A stretch of DNA of 64,000 bases, taken from the NCBI RefSeq assembly GCF_019801605.1, contig NZ_JAHVIT010000005.1, positions 113,323 through 177,322 of the forward strand, written 5' to 3'. This document shows, piece by piece, positions 55,788 to 64,000 of this stretch (position 1 is the first letter of the stretch; each line of letters begins with the position of its first letter). Under the pieces are notes generated by a model. It was not told the origin of the DNA and ran no database searches. It worked only from the letters and a program-made list of their open reading frames with translations. The translations under genes and the position numbers were made by a program. The stretch is from Maritimibacter alkaliphilus (GTDB lineage: Bacteria; Pseudomonadota; Alphaproteobacteria; Rhodobacterales; Rhodobacteraceae).

Positions 55788-56123
55788 TCAGAGCCGGATC
55801 ACGTAGTCCTTGCGGGTGGTCTCGACCACCTGCCAGGTGCCCCGGAACCCGCGCGGGATGACGAAACTGTCGCCCGCGCGGAGCGTCACCGACGCGCCGC
55901 CCTCCTCGGTCAGGATCGAGACGCCGCAGATCAGGCGGCAGTATTCCCATTCATCGTAGGAGATGCGCCATGTGCCAGGGGTGGATTCCCAGATGCCGGC
56001 ATAGAGCCCGTCCTCCTCCACGAGGTTCCATGTGGTGAAGACCGGATCGCCCGCGATCACCTTCTCGGGCGCGGGGCGTTCGATCTCGGGCAGGCCGGCG
56101 GGGGTGACGGACAGGATGGGCAT
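55788..56123 (-). CDS. Cupin-domain protein (DUF861 type)
   Basis: The 111-residue product is a single cupin barrel: FTTWNLVEEDGLYAGIWESTP, then WRISYDEWEYCRLICGVSIL, then LRAGDSFVIPRGFRGTWQVVE. This pattern, with a conserved Trp-rich final strand, is that of the cupin_3/DUF861 group, related to ureidoglycine aminohydrolase. Its enzymatic role is unknown. The ATG at 56123 follows CCGGAGACCGCCC; a longer start at 56150 is possible. Confidence 0.88.
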   Translation of the reverse strand: MPILSVTPAGLPEIERPAPEKVIAGDPVFTTWNLVEEDGLYAGIWESTPGTWRISYDEWEYCRLICGVSILTEEGGASVTLRAGDSFVIPRGFRGTWQVVETTRKDYVIRL

Positions 56124-56180
56124 GGGCGGTCTCCGGATGGTGCGTGCCATCAGAGCCCGCCCGGGGCGCGAGGTAAAGGG

Positions 56181-56735
56181 TCAGTTGCCGAAGCTGCCCA
56201 GCGCGGCGTAGTCGATGGTTTCCAGCAGCGCCAGCATGGTGGCCATGTCGCCGCCCTCGGCCTTGATCAGGATGCGCCCGTTCAGCAGCGCCTGTGCCGC
56301 GCCGTCCTGCACCATGAATTTCTGTCGCCCGACCCGTTCGATCTTGGCCCCGTAGGCGGCCGCGTTGGAGATCAGCGCCCCCATGCCCGCGACCATCGGG
56401 TTGTCGGCCAGAAGCTGTACCGTGAAGCTCTCGCCGCTGCCATCGATGTAGGCGGCCTCGGCCCCGACGCCGCCGCCCATCAGGGCAAGGCCCGCGTTCA
56501 TGTCGGTATTGACCTCGCGGGTGTAGCCCTCGGGCGCCTCTGGCAGGAACCGGGTCAGCGCATCCTGTTTCAGCGCCATCATCTGCTGCTTGGCATATTC
56601 CAGCTCTTCGAGTGCGTAGGCGACATCCCCGTCGGTGTAGGCGTCGAGCGCGCTTTGCAGCGTATCGGAAATTTCATCCGCGCAGAGCGGCGACGTGGCG
56701 AGGGCAAAAGCCGCAGCGGCCAGAAAGGTTTTCAT
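56181..56735 (-). CDS. Periplasmic protein of unknown function
   Basis: The 184-residue product has a signal peptide (MKTFLAAAAFALATSPLCADE). A helical region follows (TLQSALDAYTDGDVAYALEELEYAKQQMM), then a compact domain with LALMGGGVGAEAAYIDGSGE and IERVGRQKFMVQDGAAQALL. The ATG at 56735 follows CGAGGAATATTTTC. It is divergent from the six-gene coiled-coil/AAA+ cluster, with a 202-base shared upstream region. I do not recognise the family. Confidence 0.7.
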   Translation of the reverse strand: MKTFLAAAAFALATSPLCADEISDTLQSALDAYTDGDVAYALEELEYAKQQMMALKQDALTRFLPEAPEGYTREVNTDMNAGLALMGGGVGAEAAYIDGSGESFTVQLLADNPMVAGMGALISNAAAYGAKIERVGRQKFMVQDGAAQALLNGRILIKAEGGDMATMLALLETIDYAALGSFGN

Positions 56736-56937
56736 GAAAATATTCCTCGAAACTGGGGCAAAACAGCGCCCGGGACTTGTATCCACGGCAGAATGGCAAA
56801 CGGACAGCGGCCTTGGCAAGTCCGGTTATCCTGACCCGCGACAGCCCCCTCCGGCATGAAAAACAGGTATCATCCGCTGCAGGACCGGGGCATGATCCCC
56901 ATATTGCTTTTGACGACATTTCAGTGAGGAGAGTGCG

Positions 56938-58014
56938 ATGGCCGATTTCGACGCGCAGCTGCGCCAGAGCCAGAGCGAGGTGACCGAGGCGCAGGCCAAG
57001 ATCGCCGAACTGACCAGCCGGATCGAGGCGGCCCGCGCCAAGATGCAGACCGGCGGCGACGTGATCGCCGAGATCGAGAATGCCACGCTGGCCGATGTCC
57101 ATGCCCACACGGAGGCGATGAACGCGAATATCGCCGAGCTGATCATGGGGCTGGACGATGTGACGGCGGGCTTCTCGAAGGACTTCGAGGAGATCCGCTC
57201 CAAGACCGGGTGGGAAAGCTTCGTCGGCATCTTCGCGCGCCACAAGTCGGACCAGATGCGGCAGGAGCGCATCCGCACCGCCTCCATCGACGACAAGCTG
57301 CAGGACCTGATTTCCAAGTCCGACGTGATCACGCGGCTGCTGCAGAGCCAGCTGGAGGTGCTCAACAGCCAGAAGACCAAGGTCGAGGCCAACCTGACCG
57401 ACACGCTGGACGAGCGCGAGACCACCGTGGGCGCGCTGGAGGCCGTGCGGGCCGAGATCACGGCGATGGATCCGAAGATCATCGAACTGGAGAACAGGAT
57501 CTCGGTCGAGCAGGACGCCGCAGCCCGCACCAAGCTGGAGACCGAACTGGCCGACCTGAACGGGCGCTACAACGCGCTGGTGCAGGACGAGCAGGTGAAG
57601 CTCGCCAAGTCGCAGACGCTGGAGCGCTACATCGAGAAGGGCAAGTCCTGGGTCGACAGCCTGCAGAACCAGGCGGCGACCCAGATGGTGCTGATCAACA
57701 AGCTGCAGACCGACACTAAGCAGCGGGTCGTACTCTACGATGCGCTGACCAAGTCGCTGAAGACCGCGCAGCAGCAGGACGTGGCACACCGGATCAACGA
57801 GATCGGCACCGAGACCGACAAGCAGGCGCAGCAGGCCATGGCCCAGATCGGCGCGGCCACCAATGCCCGCATGGCCGACATGCTGGAGGCCCACGAGGGC
57901 CACATGGTCTTTGCCCGCGAGGTGCTGGAGGCCAAGGCCAAGGCGGACGAACGCTTTGCCCGCCGGTTCCAGAAGATCGTCGAGAAACACGACAAGAATC
58001 TCTACGGCGCGTGA
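56938..58014 (+). CDS. Coiled-coil protein heading the AAA+ cluster
   Basis: The 358-residue product is mostly predicted coiled coil: LRQSQSEVTEAQAKIAELTS, SQLEVLNSQKTKVEANLTDT, TKLETELADLNGRYNAL. There is a short non-coil part at about 85-105 (GWESFVGIFARHKSDQM). It has no signal peptide or membrane helix. The ATG follows GAGGAGAGTGCG. Its general look recalls TelA/KlaA-like or PspA-like membrane-stress proteins, but I could not confirm either. It heads six genes in one direction. Confidence 0.75.
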   Translation: MADFDAQLRQSQSEVTEAQAKIAELTSRIEAARAKMQTGGDVIAEIENATLADVHAHTEAMNANIAELIMGLDDVTAGFSKDFEEIRSKTGWESFVGIFARHKSDQMRQERIRTASIDDKLQDLISKSDVITRLLQSQLEVLNSQKTKVEANLTDTLDERETTVGALEAVRAEITAMDPKIIELENRISVEQDAAARTKLETELADLNGRYNALVQDEQVKLAKSQTLERYIEKGKSWVDSLQNQAATQMVLINKLQTDTKQRVVLYDALTKSLKTAQQQDVAHRINEIGTETDKQAQQAMAQIGAATNARMADMLEAHEGHMVFAREVLEAKAKADERFARRFQKIVEKHDKNLYGA

Positions 58015-58087
58015 GAGACGCGGCCGCCGGCGGGGCCCATGGCCCTGCGTGCCTTCCGGCATGGCGGCCAATCGGACGGACCCGAAG

Positions 58088-59224
58088 ATGACTGACAGCA
58101 GCAAGAGCCTTGCCAACGACCACGTGGGGATTTCCGACGGGGTCTCGGCCCGGCGCTATTTCCGCACCTTCGAGGCGATCATGGCCCACATGGGCCGGGT
58201 CGCCGGCGTGATGGAGGCGGAGGGCGATTTCACCCGGGCCGAGGTGACGGCGTTGGCACGGCACGTGACGGCGCTGACCTTCACCTTCCGCGCGCTCTCG
58301 ATGAAATACCTGATGACCGGGCGTGACACGGGGCGGTTCTTCGGCTCGCTCACCATCGACAACCACGAAAGCGGCTTTCCGGCGGCGCAGGAGCTGATGG
58401 TCATGGCCAATGACGCGCAGCAGGCGCTGCGTCACCTGCGCGACATGCCCACGGTCGAAGAGTTGAAGGCGCAGATGCTGCGCAAGATCATCGGGGACCT
58501 CGAGGTGCCGACCAAGCTGCAGTTCGCACTGTCGCAGCGGCTCTACTACGAGGAACTGGCGCGGGGAGACCTCTTCTGGCCGCGCAACGATCCCGAGGCG
58601 GTCTGGCTGGGCGATCTCGGCGAGGGGCGGCGGCGCTACCTGCTGCACTGGTCGGTCTACGACACCGAGGTGAACCTGCCCTGCCTCTACCTGATGGAGG
58701 TGGAGGACACCGGAAAGGTTGCCCTGCCCAAGGACGAGCGTCGCTGGCCCGAGGCGCAGGCCCACCTGATGGCGCAGAGCCTTGGCGGGCTGAAACTGCT
58801 GACCATCGCGAGCGGCTTCGACGCGGATTTCGACCACCTGCACCCCAAGCGGCTGCGCCGCTTCCACATCGGGCCGATGCATTCCTCGGCCTATACCCGC
58901 CAGTCCGGGCCGATCCACGACGTGCTGGTTGAGGCCTCCTCGACCGAGGGGCAGGACTGGGCGCTGGTCTGGACCGAGGAGCGGCTGGAAAGCGAGCGGG
59001 TGACCACCGAGGCGCAGGGCTGGTTCGGCCGGGTGGAGCGCGAGGTCTATGCGCTCGATCCCTTCGGCGGGCGCGGCGTGGACCTAGGGGCGACGGAGAT
59101 GGTCCGCTCTGTCATCCTGCCGGCGCGGCCCTTCCAGGTGCTGAGCGAGCGCAACCCGCCGGGCTTCGCCAACGTGCGCAAGTTCGTGGTGGCGCCCGAC
59201 GGCGCCGTGCTGCGCTACCGGTGA
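58088..59224 (+). CDS. Unrecognised soluble protein in the AAA+ cluster
   Basis: The 378-residue product has no signal peptide or membrane segment. The N-terminal half is helical (RRYFRTFEAIMAHMGRVAGV, HVTALTFTFRALSMKYLMTG). The C-terminal half looks mixed alpha/beta (LHWSVYDTEVNLPCLYLMEV, DVLVEASSTEGQDWALVWTE). No catalytic motif was seen. I used the ATG at 58088; an ATG at 58061 in the same frame would add nine residues. It lies 73 bases after the coiled-coil gene. Confidence 0.7.
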   Translation: MTDSSKSLANDHVGISDGVSARRYFRTFEAIMAHMGRVAGVMEAEGDFTRAEVTALARHVTALTFTFRALSMKYLMTGRDTGRFFGSLTIDNHESGFPAAQELMVMANDAQQALRHLRDMPTVEELKAQMLRKIIGDLEVPTKLQFALSQRLYYEELARGDLFWPRNDPEAVWLGDLGEGRRRYLLHWSVYDTEVNLPCLYLMEVEDTGKVALPKDERRWPEAQAHLMAQSLGGLKLLTIASGFDADFDHLHPKRLRRFHIGPMHSSAYTRQSGPIHDVLVEASSTEGQDWALVWTEERLESERVTTEAQGWFGRVEREVYALDPFGGRGVDLGATEMVRSVILPARPFQVLSERNPPGFANVRKFVVAPDGAVLRYR

Positions 59225-59245
59225 GGGCGGGACATGAGATATGAG

Positions 59246-59281
59246 GCCTCCGGCGGGGATATTTTCGAGCGAAAGATGAGG
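59246..59281 (+). repeat. Intergenic element, copy 8 (short)
   Basis: CCTCCGGCGGGGATATTTTC followed by GAGCGAAAGATGAG, in the gap before the AAA+ gene. It resembles copies 4 and 6. Confidence 0.6.
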
Positions 59282-59289
59282 GGGAGCGC

Positions 59290-61224
59290 ATGAGCCTGAC
59301 CGGGAACCGCATGGAGTTGCGGGAAGAGGACATCGTGAAGCACTACCCCGCGGCCTTTGCCCTGCTCGAGGGCTTTGACCATGCGCCGCGGATCGCGGCG
59401 GGCGGGGCCGCGCCGGTGGCGGAGCGCTCCTCCGGGATCGGCACGCGGCGGCGGTTCCGCTCCACCACGCCGGGACTGGCCGGGCGCAGCGTGGCCCGGC
59501 CCGAGGGCGTGCGGCTGCTGGAGCGGATCGAGAGCGCGGAGGCGGAGGACCCGCTGGTCTCGCCCCGGCAGGCGGCCGTCATGGGGGCGCTGCGCCGGGC
59601 CCTTGCCGTGGCGCTGGCCATGGGGGAGCAGGTCTCGGAGGCCACCGGGCTCGACGGGCTGAAGCGGGCGAACCTCGAAGGGGCGCTGCCGGCCGACCGG
59701 AAGGCGGACTTCGGGGCGTTGCTGACGGCGGAGGCGCTGGTGGTGCTCCATGTCTGCGCCAATACGCTGGCCTACCTGCTGGCCCCGCATCTGGGCGAGG
59801 TCACGGTGGAGCCGGGCGAGGTGGAGGAGATCCTTACCGACAATGCGCCCCTCGCGCTGCACGGGATGCTCTGGGAACTGGATCAGGACATCGCGGCGCT
59901 CGGCACCGACGAGGCGCGGCTGGTGGCCGTGGTCGCGGGCTTTGCCGAGAAGGTCATGGAGAAGGTCGCGGCCCGCGCGGCCACCGCCCCGCGGCTGGAG
60001 GCCTTCACTTCCGCCGCATGGCGGGTGGAGGCGGACGACCTGACGCTGCAGGGTTTCACCCCGGCGACGAAGGCCCGCGGCAGCGTGCTGAGCATGGCCT
60101 TCAAGAAGCCGCACGAGGTGGTGGGCAACCACATCGCCAAGTACCAGGCGATGAAGCTGGCCAAGATGCTCATGGCCTATGATTTCGAGCGGCGGCTGAA
60201 CCCCTTTGCCGAGTTGGGCGGCTTCATCTTCACCTTCATGGGGGACGGCGCGCCGGGCACCGGCAAGACGACGCTGATCCAGATGATGGCGGGGCTGCTG
60301 AACGACTACTGCCAGGCGGCGGGCTATCCCTTCCGCTACCAGAACTTCGGCATCGACAATATCGACAGCTACCAGGGCAAGTCGGGGCAGAACGCCAAGG
60401 CCTTCATCCAGAACGTGCTGGACCCGGGGGTGATCGGCTTCGGCACCATCGATGACATCGACCAGATCGCGGGCAAGCGCGGGGACCGGCAGTCCTCGGC
60501 CGGGCAGCAGGAGGTGACGGCGGTCTTCATGGAGGCCTTTGCCGGGGCGAACACCGTGGTGCGGGGGAACTGCACCTTCGGCATGTTCTCGAACTATCCC
60601 GAGAACGTGGATGACGCCCTGCGGCAGCGGGCCGGCGCGCGCTTCCTCGTCGACGGACCGCAGACGCGGGAGGATTACATCGACATCCTCGCCCTTCTGC
60701 TGGGGAAGAAGCACGACATCCCGCTGGGGGCGCATGAACTTTTCGCCGCGCAGGAGATCAAGCGCGCCGTCGCCGCCTCCTTCGAGGGGCACGGGCGGCC
60801 GAAGGAAGCGGGCCTGCTGGCGGTCTGGGAGCAGGTCGAGGACCGGCTGGGGCGGCTCGATACGATTGCCAAGCTGGGGGCGTACCTGAAGGCGATCCAG
60901 CAGGCCGATCCCCGCTTCACCGGGCGGGCGATCAAGAACATCACCGATGCGGTGAAGGTGCGGGCGATGGATTTCGAGCTGCCCGATGCCTGGATGGAAG
61001 AGCCGGAGCGGTTCCTCTTCAAGGATTACGACACCAAGGCGGCGATGATCGCCGAGCTGCGCCAGCCGATCACGGTGGAGATGGTGGTGCAGGAGATCAA
61101 CCGCTACGCCGACAGCGAGTTTCGCTATGCCGACAAGTCGGACGAGGTGGCGATCGAGGCCATGGTGCGGGACTTCGGACGGCAGGACGAGGCAAAACGG
61201 CGGTATCTGGAGGGGAAGGGATGA
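59290..61224 (+). CDS. AAA+ family ATPase of unknown role
   Basis: The 644-residue product has a long helical N-terminal region (1-300) unlike known AAA+ proteins. A core ATPase follows, with Walker A GDGAPGTGKTTLI (318-330), a Walker B-like VIGFGTIDDIDQI (381-393), a sensor-1 region NCTFGMFSN (427-435), and Arg residues in DDALRQRAGARF that could act as an arginine finger. A C-terminal part of about 190 residues follows. It has no membrane helix or protease domain. The ATG follows AGGGGGAGCGC. It may remodel or power the other cluster proteins. Confidence 0.88.
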   Translation: MSLTGNRMELREEDIVKHYPAAFALLEGFDHAPRIAAGGAAPVAERSSGIGTRRRFRSTTPGLAGRSVARPEGVRLLERIESAEAEDPLVSPRQAAVMGALRRALAVALAMGEQVSEATGLDGLKRANLEGALPADRKADFGALLTAEALVVLHVCANTLAYLLAPHLGEVTVEPGEVEEILTDNAPLALHGMLWELDQDIAALGTDEARLVAVVAGFAEKVMEKVAARAATAPRLEAFTSAAWRVEADDLTLQGFTPATKARGSVLSMAFKKPHEVVGNHIAKYQAMKLAKMLMAYDFERRLNPFAELGGFIFTFMGDGAPGTGKTTLIQMMAGLLNDYCQAAGYPFRYQNFGIDNIDSYQGKSGQNAKAFIQNVLDPGVIGFGTIDDIDQIAGKRGDRQSSAGQQEVTAVFMEAFAGANTVVRGNCTFGMFSNYPENVDDALRQRAGARFLVDGPQTREDYIDILALLLGKKHDIPLGAHELFAAQEIKRAVAASFEGHGRPKEAGLLAVWEQVEDRLGRLDTIAKLGAYLKAIQQADPRFTGRAIKNITDAVKVRAMDFELPDAWMEEPERFLFKDYDTKAAMIAELRQPITVEMVVQEINRYADSEFRYADKSDEVAIEAMVRDFGRQDEAKRRYLEGKG

Positions 61225-61504
61225 GCGCGGTTTGCCGTCCGGACACGTCCGTATGGAGCAGACGAAGCGGCCGGTCCGTCTCGATGCTGCACCCTGAGCG
61301 GAGCGGTATCGGGGCCGGTCTTCCCCTGCTCCCTCAACACGGTCAAGACCGCGCCTGGCGCGGCTGCGCCCATCCCATCTCCCCCGAGGGATGGGCGCGG
61401 ACGCCCCGAACGCCTGCCGCCTCGGCACCCTTGCAGGTCAGGATGGCAAAGGCCTGCGATGCGGTGTGGATCATGCGCATCCCCGACGCGGGGGAGGCCC
61501 GCCC
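61225..61504 (+). other. Gap of 280 bases inside the AAA+ cluster
   Basis: In an otherwise compact operon this stretch holds no gene I trust. A 95-codon frame begins with ATGA overlap at 61221 and runs to 61508, but its product is Arg/Pro/Ser-rich without motifs. GGACACGTCC at 61241-61250 is a short perfect palindrome. A promoter for the last three genes is possible. Confidence 0.4.
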
Positions 61505-62908
61505 ATGAAACGCCTGATCGAAAAAGGCCTGATGTTCGGCAACCTCGTCCACATCCAGGCGCCCTCCATGGTCGAGCGCTACAACCGCGCGCTGGAGCAT
61601 CTGGCGGGCAAGCGCACAGCGCTGACGGACTTTCACGTCGACATCTCGGGCTTCAGCCCGGAGATCGGGGAGGAGCTGGACGATCCGCTCTACCTCAACC
61701 GCAACGGGGTGAACCGGCAGTTCATCCTGCTGACCACCGACCAGAAGACCGCGCCACTGCTCAATGCCAAGTTCTCGACCTCGCGGTCGATCCTGCGCAG
61801 CTTCATCGAGGAGAACGAACGCCAGCTCTTTGCGCTGACCGCGCAGGACGCGGTGGCGGGGGAACTGGTGAACTCGGTCTTCTCGGTCCGCGATCCGGCG
61901 CGGCTCTTCGACATCCGGCGGGTCGAGATCGAGGCCGACACCACCACCGGCACGGTGCGCGCGGCAGAGCAGCTGGGCCAGCTCTCGGACCGGTTCTTGC
62001 AGGAGGAGGACGCCTGGTTCGATGACGTGCTGATCGCCAAGATGATCACCACCGCGAAACGCACCGGCGACGTGACCCGCAACCCGGTGCGCCTCAAGAC
62101 CATGTCGTTCCGGCAGGAGAACTTCTGGACCGCGCATTTCGGCGGTCTCTACGTCTTTCGCGGGGTGGATCATCCGGCCTGCCTGGCGGCCGGGCCGAAG
62201 GCGGCGCTGGAGGGGCTGCCGGGCGAGGTCTTCTCGCTCACCCAGCAGCGCAACCGGGTGGCGCGGTTCCTTGAACAGAACGGGCTGGTGGAGCCCATCG
62301 TGAAGGCCCGCGGCATCGATGCGGCGGCGATCCTGCGCCAGAAGATGGATTTCATCGTCGTGGATGCGGCACAGGAAAGCGGCGTGGACCTGCAGGGGGC
62401 CACCCGGCGCGACATCCGTGCCCTGGCCCGCGATCATGCCGAGGCGCTGCCAGAGGAATACCACGCCCTGCGCCTGCTGCTGGCCTGGGCCGAGGACGGC
62501 GGGCGCTGGCCGCGAATCTCCTCGGATCACCCGGCCTATTTCTACACGCTGCGCGCGGCGGACCATGCCGACCGGGACCTCGTGAACATGGTGCTGGCCG
62601 AGCTATCGCCGAAGGATGTGCGCCAGCTCTTCATCTGCCACAAGGAACTGTTCTACCGGCTCTATTCCGGCTGGGGCGAGACCAAGAAGGCCTATGTGGC
62701 CGACTTCCTCGCGCGGGAATACCAGGTGGACAAGGCGGGCGCGCGGCAGGCACTCTTCGGGCACGAGGCGACGATGGAGGCCAGCCCGCCGCCGCCGCCC
62801 GTTCCCGGGCCATGGTCGCCGCGCCCCGCGCAGGCCGCCCGGCCCGCGACCGATGACAGGATTGCGCAGGTCGGCCCCTGGGGCGCCGTGCTGCGCGGAA
62901 GGGAGTGA
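61505..62908 (+). CDS. Unrecognised soluble protein in the AAA+ cluster (possibly DUF6638)
   Basis: The 467-residue product has KRLIEKGLMFGNLVHIQAPSM at the start, YLNRNGVNRQFILLTTDQKT, and QEEDAWFDDVLIAKMITTAK. A C-terminal proline-rich tail (SPPPPPVPGPWS) follows. It has no membrane helix or clear catalytic motif. I associate it loosely with a Rhodobacteraceae family annotated as DUF6638, with low certainty. The ATG at 61505 follows GGGGGAGGCCCGCCC. The next gene starts four bases after its stop. Confidence 0.75.
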   Translation: MKRLIEKGLMFGNLVHIQAPSMVERYNRALEHLAGKRTALTDFHVDISGFSPEIGEELDDPLYLNRNGVNRQFILLTTDQKTAPLLNAKFSTSRSILRSFIEENERQLFALTAQDAVAGELVNSVFSVRDPARLFDIRRVEIEADTTTGTVRAAEQLGQLSDRFLQEEDAWFDDVLIAKMITTAKRTGDVTRNPVRLKTMSFRQENFWTAHFGGLYVFRGVDHPACLAAGPKAALEGLPGEVFSLTQQRNRVARFLEQNGLVEPIVKARGIDAAAILRQKMDFIVVDAAQESGVDLQGATRRDIRALARDHAEALPEEYHALRLLLAWAEDGGRWPRISSDHPAYFYTLRAADHADRDLVNMVLAELSPKDVRQLFICHKELFYRLYSGWGETKKAYVADFLAREYQVDKAGARQALFGHEATMEASPPPPPVPGPWSPRPAQAARPATDDRIAQVGPWGAVLRGRE

Positions 62909-62911
62909 TCC

Positions 62912-63178
62912 ATGGTTCAGCTGTTCCGACTGGTCCTGATCGGCTTCGTCGTGCTGACGGTGCTCTATGTGATCGTGTCGATCTGGTCGCGGGAGACGCG
63001 GCGCGCCAAGCTGAAGGCACGCTGGAAGGCCGAGGGCCGCACCGGGGACCGCAGGGCGTGGATGCGCGAGGAACTGGAAGACTACGACCAGTCCTTCCGT
63101 CGAAAACTGATCCTGCTGATCTACATCGTCCCGGTGATGGTGGTGGCCTTCCTCATCTACTACGTGAACTTCTGGTAA
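62912..63178 (+). CDS. Small two-helix membrane protein in the AAA+ cluster
   Basis: The 88-residue product has two transmembrane helices: residues 4-24 (LFRLVLIGFVVLTVLYVIVSI) and 66-86. A strongly charged cytoplasmic loop lies between them (RRAKLKARWKAEGRTGDRR). Such a loop could bind the soluble proteins of the cluster to the membrane. The start lies four bases after the preceding stop. The family is not recognised. Confidence 0.85.
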   Translation: MVQLFRLVLIGFVVLTVLYVIVSIWSRETRRAKLKARWKAEGRTGDRRAWMREELEDYDQSFRRKLILLIYIVPVMVVAFLIYYVNFW

Positions 63179-63188
63179 GGGGACCCTC

Positions 63189-63833
63189 ATGGTCTATGTG
63201 AAATGGACGTTCTGGGCGATCGTCTGGCTGCTGGTTGCGGCCTTCTTCCACTACACGCTGCCACAGCGCGACATCGTGCGGATCACCGACACCTTCGAAC
63301 GGCGGATCGACTTCGGCGAGAACTCGATCTTCTGGGCCTCGCCCGGGCCGGGCAACCAGGTCGGCGGGGCGAACCGGGACGTCTTCTTCATCCAGACGAT
63401 CAAGACCAACGGCAAGCCGCTGGTCTATCGCAACGAGGACACCGGCTGGGGCTGGCCGCCCTATTTCAAGTTCGACACCAACAACCTGCAGACCGAGGCG
63501 GCCGACCTGCGCTCGACCTCGGACAACCCCAAGTGGGTGGCAGTGACCCATTACGGCTGGCGCAACGAGTTCCTGTCGATCTTCCCGAACGCGGTCGGTG
63601 TCACACAGGTCGACGGGCCGGACGTGCGCTTCATCCCCTGGCTGAACATCATCATCATCGTGGTCTTCCTGGCCCTGGTCTGGGCCGTGCGCGTGCGCTG
63701 GATCCGCTTCCGGCAGCGGCGCATCGACCCGGTGGTCGCGGATGCCGGCGAGGCCTGGGACGACATGAGCGACAGTGCGCGGGAGAAGCGCGGACGTCTG
63801 GCGCGCTGGTGGCAGAGCTGGACCGGAAAGTGA
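63189..63833 (+). CDS. DUF1523 family membrane protein
   Basis: The 214-residue product has an N-terminal membrane helix (about 5-22), a periplasmic domain of about 125 residues with DIVRITDTFERRIDFGENS, VYRNEDTGWGWPPYFKFDT and VAVTHYGWRNEFLSIFPNAV, and a second helix (about 152-170) before a basic cytoplasmic tail. This matches DUF1523, a family of unknown function found in Rhodobacteraceae. It follows the two-helix gene by ten bases and ends the cluster. Confidence 0.88.
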   Translation: MVYVKWTFWAIVWLLVAAFFHYTLPQRDIVRITDTFERRIDFGENSIFWASPGPGNQVGGANRDVFFIQTIKTNGKPLVYRNEDTGWGWPPYFKFDTNNLQTEAADLRSTSDNPKWVAVTHYGWRNEFLSIFPNAVGVTQVDGPDVRFIPWLNIIIIVVFLALVWAVRVRWIRFRQRRIDPVVADAGEAWDDMSDSAREKRGRLARWWQSWTGK

Positions 63834-63919
63834 TCGACGGCGCGCCGGGTCGCGCGGTCTAGGCCCCGCGGATCGGCCCTCCGGGCCGGTCGGCGGGGGC
63901 GCCTGCGGCGGGCGGGGTT

Positions 63920-63986
63920 GGGGGCTGTCTGCCCCCCTTGGCCCTGCGGGCCAATTCCCCCCGAGGATATTTGGGAAACGGAAATG
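63920..63986 (+). repeat. Rhodobacteraceae-type intergenic element, copy 9
   Basis: GGGGGCTGTCTGCCCCCC, then TTGGCCCTGCGGGCCAA, then the core CCCCCCGAGGATATTTGGG with AAACGGAAATGGG. It lies after the AAA+ cluster at the end of the window and is the most complete copy. Confidence 0.8.
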
Positions 63987-64000
63987 GGATAGGCCGTATG

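Noticed and set aside
59215..61428. A 737-codon minus-strand frame opposite the AAA+ ATPase
   Set aside because: The plus-strand frame has Walker motifs; the minus frame is low-complexity and His/Arg-rich.
61221..61508. A 95-codon frame overlapping the AAA+ gene and the next gene
   Set aside because: The overlaps are tempting, but the product is Arg/Pro/Ser-rich and has no motif; noted as a gap instead.

Overview
The window is high-GC, densely coding chromosomal DNA from an alphaproteobacterium, most likely a marine Rhodobacteraceae (Roseobacter group). The evidence is the truB-rpsO-pnp block, a glcDEF operon with an extra membrane gene, a two-domain ALDH16-type aldehyde dehydrogenase beside a long deoC, a DUF1523 protein, and many copies of an intergenic element with the core CCCCGAGGATATTT, which I associate with this family. 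No rRNA, tRNA, CRISPR array, transposase or integrase was seen.

Layout. 0-6.4 kb: the end of an HNH-type protein, truB, a DUF1643 protein, an RTX calcium-binding protein, rpsO and pnp. 6.4-12 kb: a sulfotransferase-like gene, a DMT exporter divergent from a malonyl-CoA synthetase, a cluster of four palindromes, and msrB-msrA. 12-16.7 kb: glycolate oxidase glcD-glcE-(membrane protein)-glcF. 16.8-22.3 kb: a secreted trypsin-like protease, two small unknowns, a small heat-shock protein with a possible RNA thermometer, a TetR regulator with a META-domain lipoprotein, recO and serB.

22.4-37.2 kb: a type II secretion system in an unusual order. gspD-E-F run forward; a short gspC runs backward; a TPR lipoprotein runs forward; gspG-H-I-J-K-L-M run backward; the prepilin peptidase gspO and two secreted SEL1-repeat proteins run forward. 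It is followed by two secreted proteins of unknown function, another sulfotransferase and a GT25 glycosyltransferase (37.2-40.5 kb, visibly lower GC). Next comes a 1033-residue fusion of a DUF318/ArsP-like permease with VCBS/FG-GAP repeats and an ASPIC/UnbV tail. The secreted proteins here are natural candidates for substrates or accessories of the secretion system, but that is inferred from position.

44-56.7 kb: catabolic genes, namely ALDH16, deoC, a divergent DgoK-like protein, an NCS1 permease, a succinate-semialdehyde-type dehydrogenase, an alpha/beta hydrolase, a P1/DmpA peptidase, creatinase, a cupin and a secreted unknown. Several could serve in the use of nitrogenous or aldehyde compounds.

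56.9-63.8 kb: six co-directional genes of unknown role. They encode a coiled-coil protein, an unrecognised soluble protein, an unusual AAA+ ATPase, another unrecognised soluble protein, a small two-TM protein and a DUF1523 membrane protein. This is the best candidate in the window for an undescribed system: a coiled-coil/AAA+ machine encoded with membrane partners.
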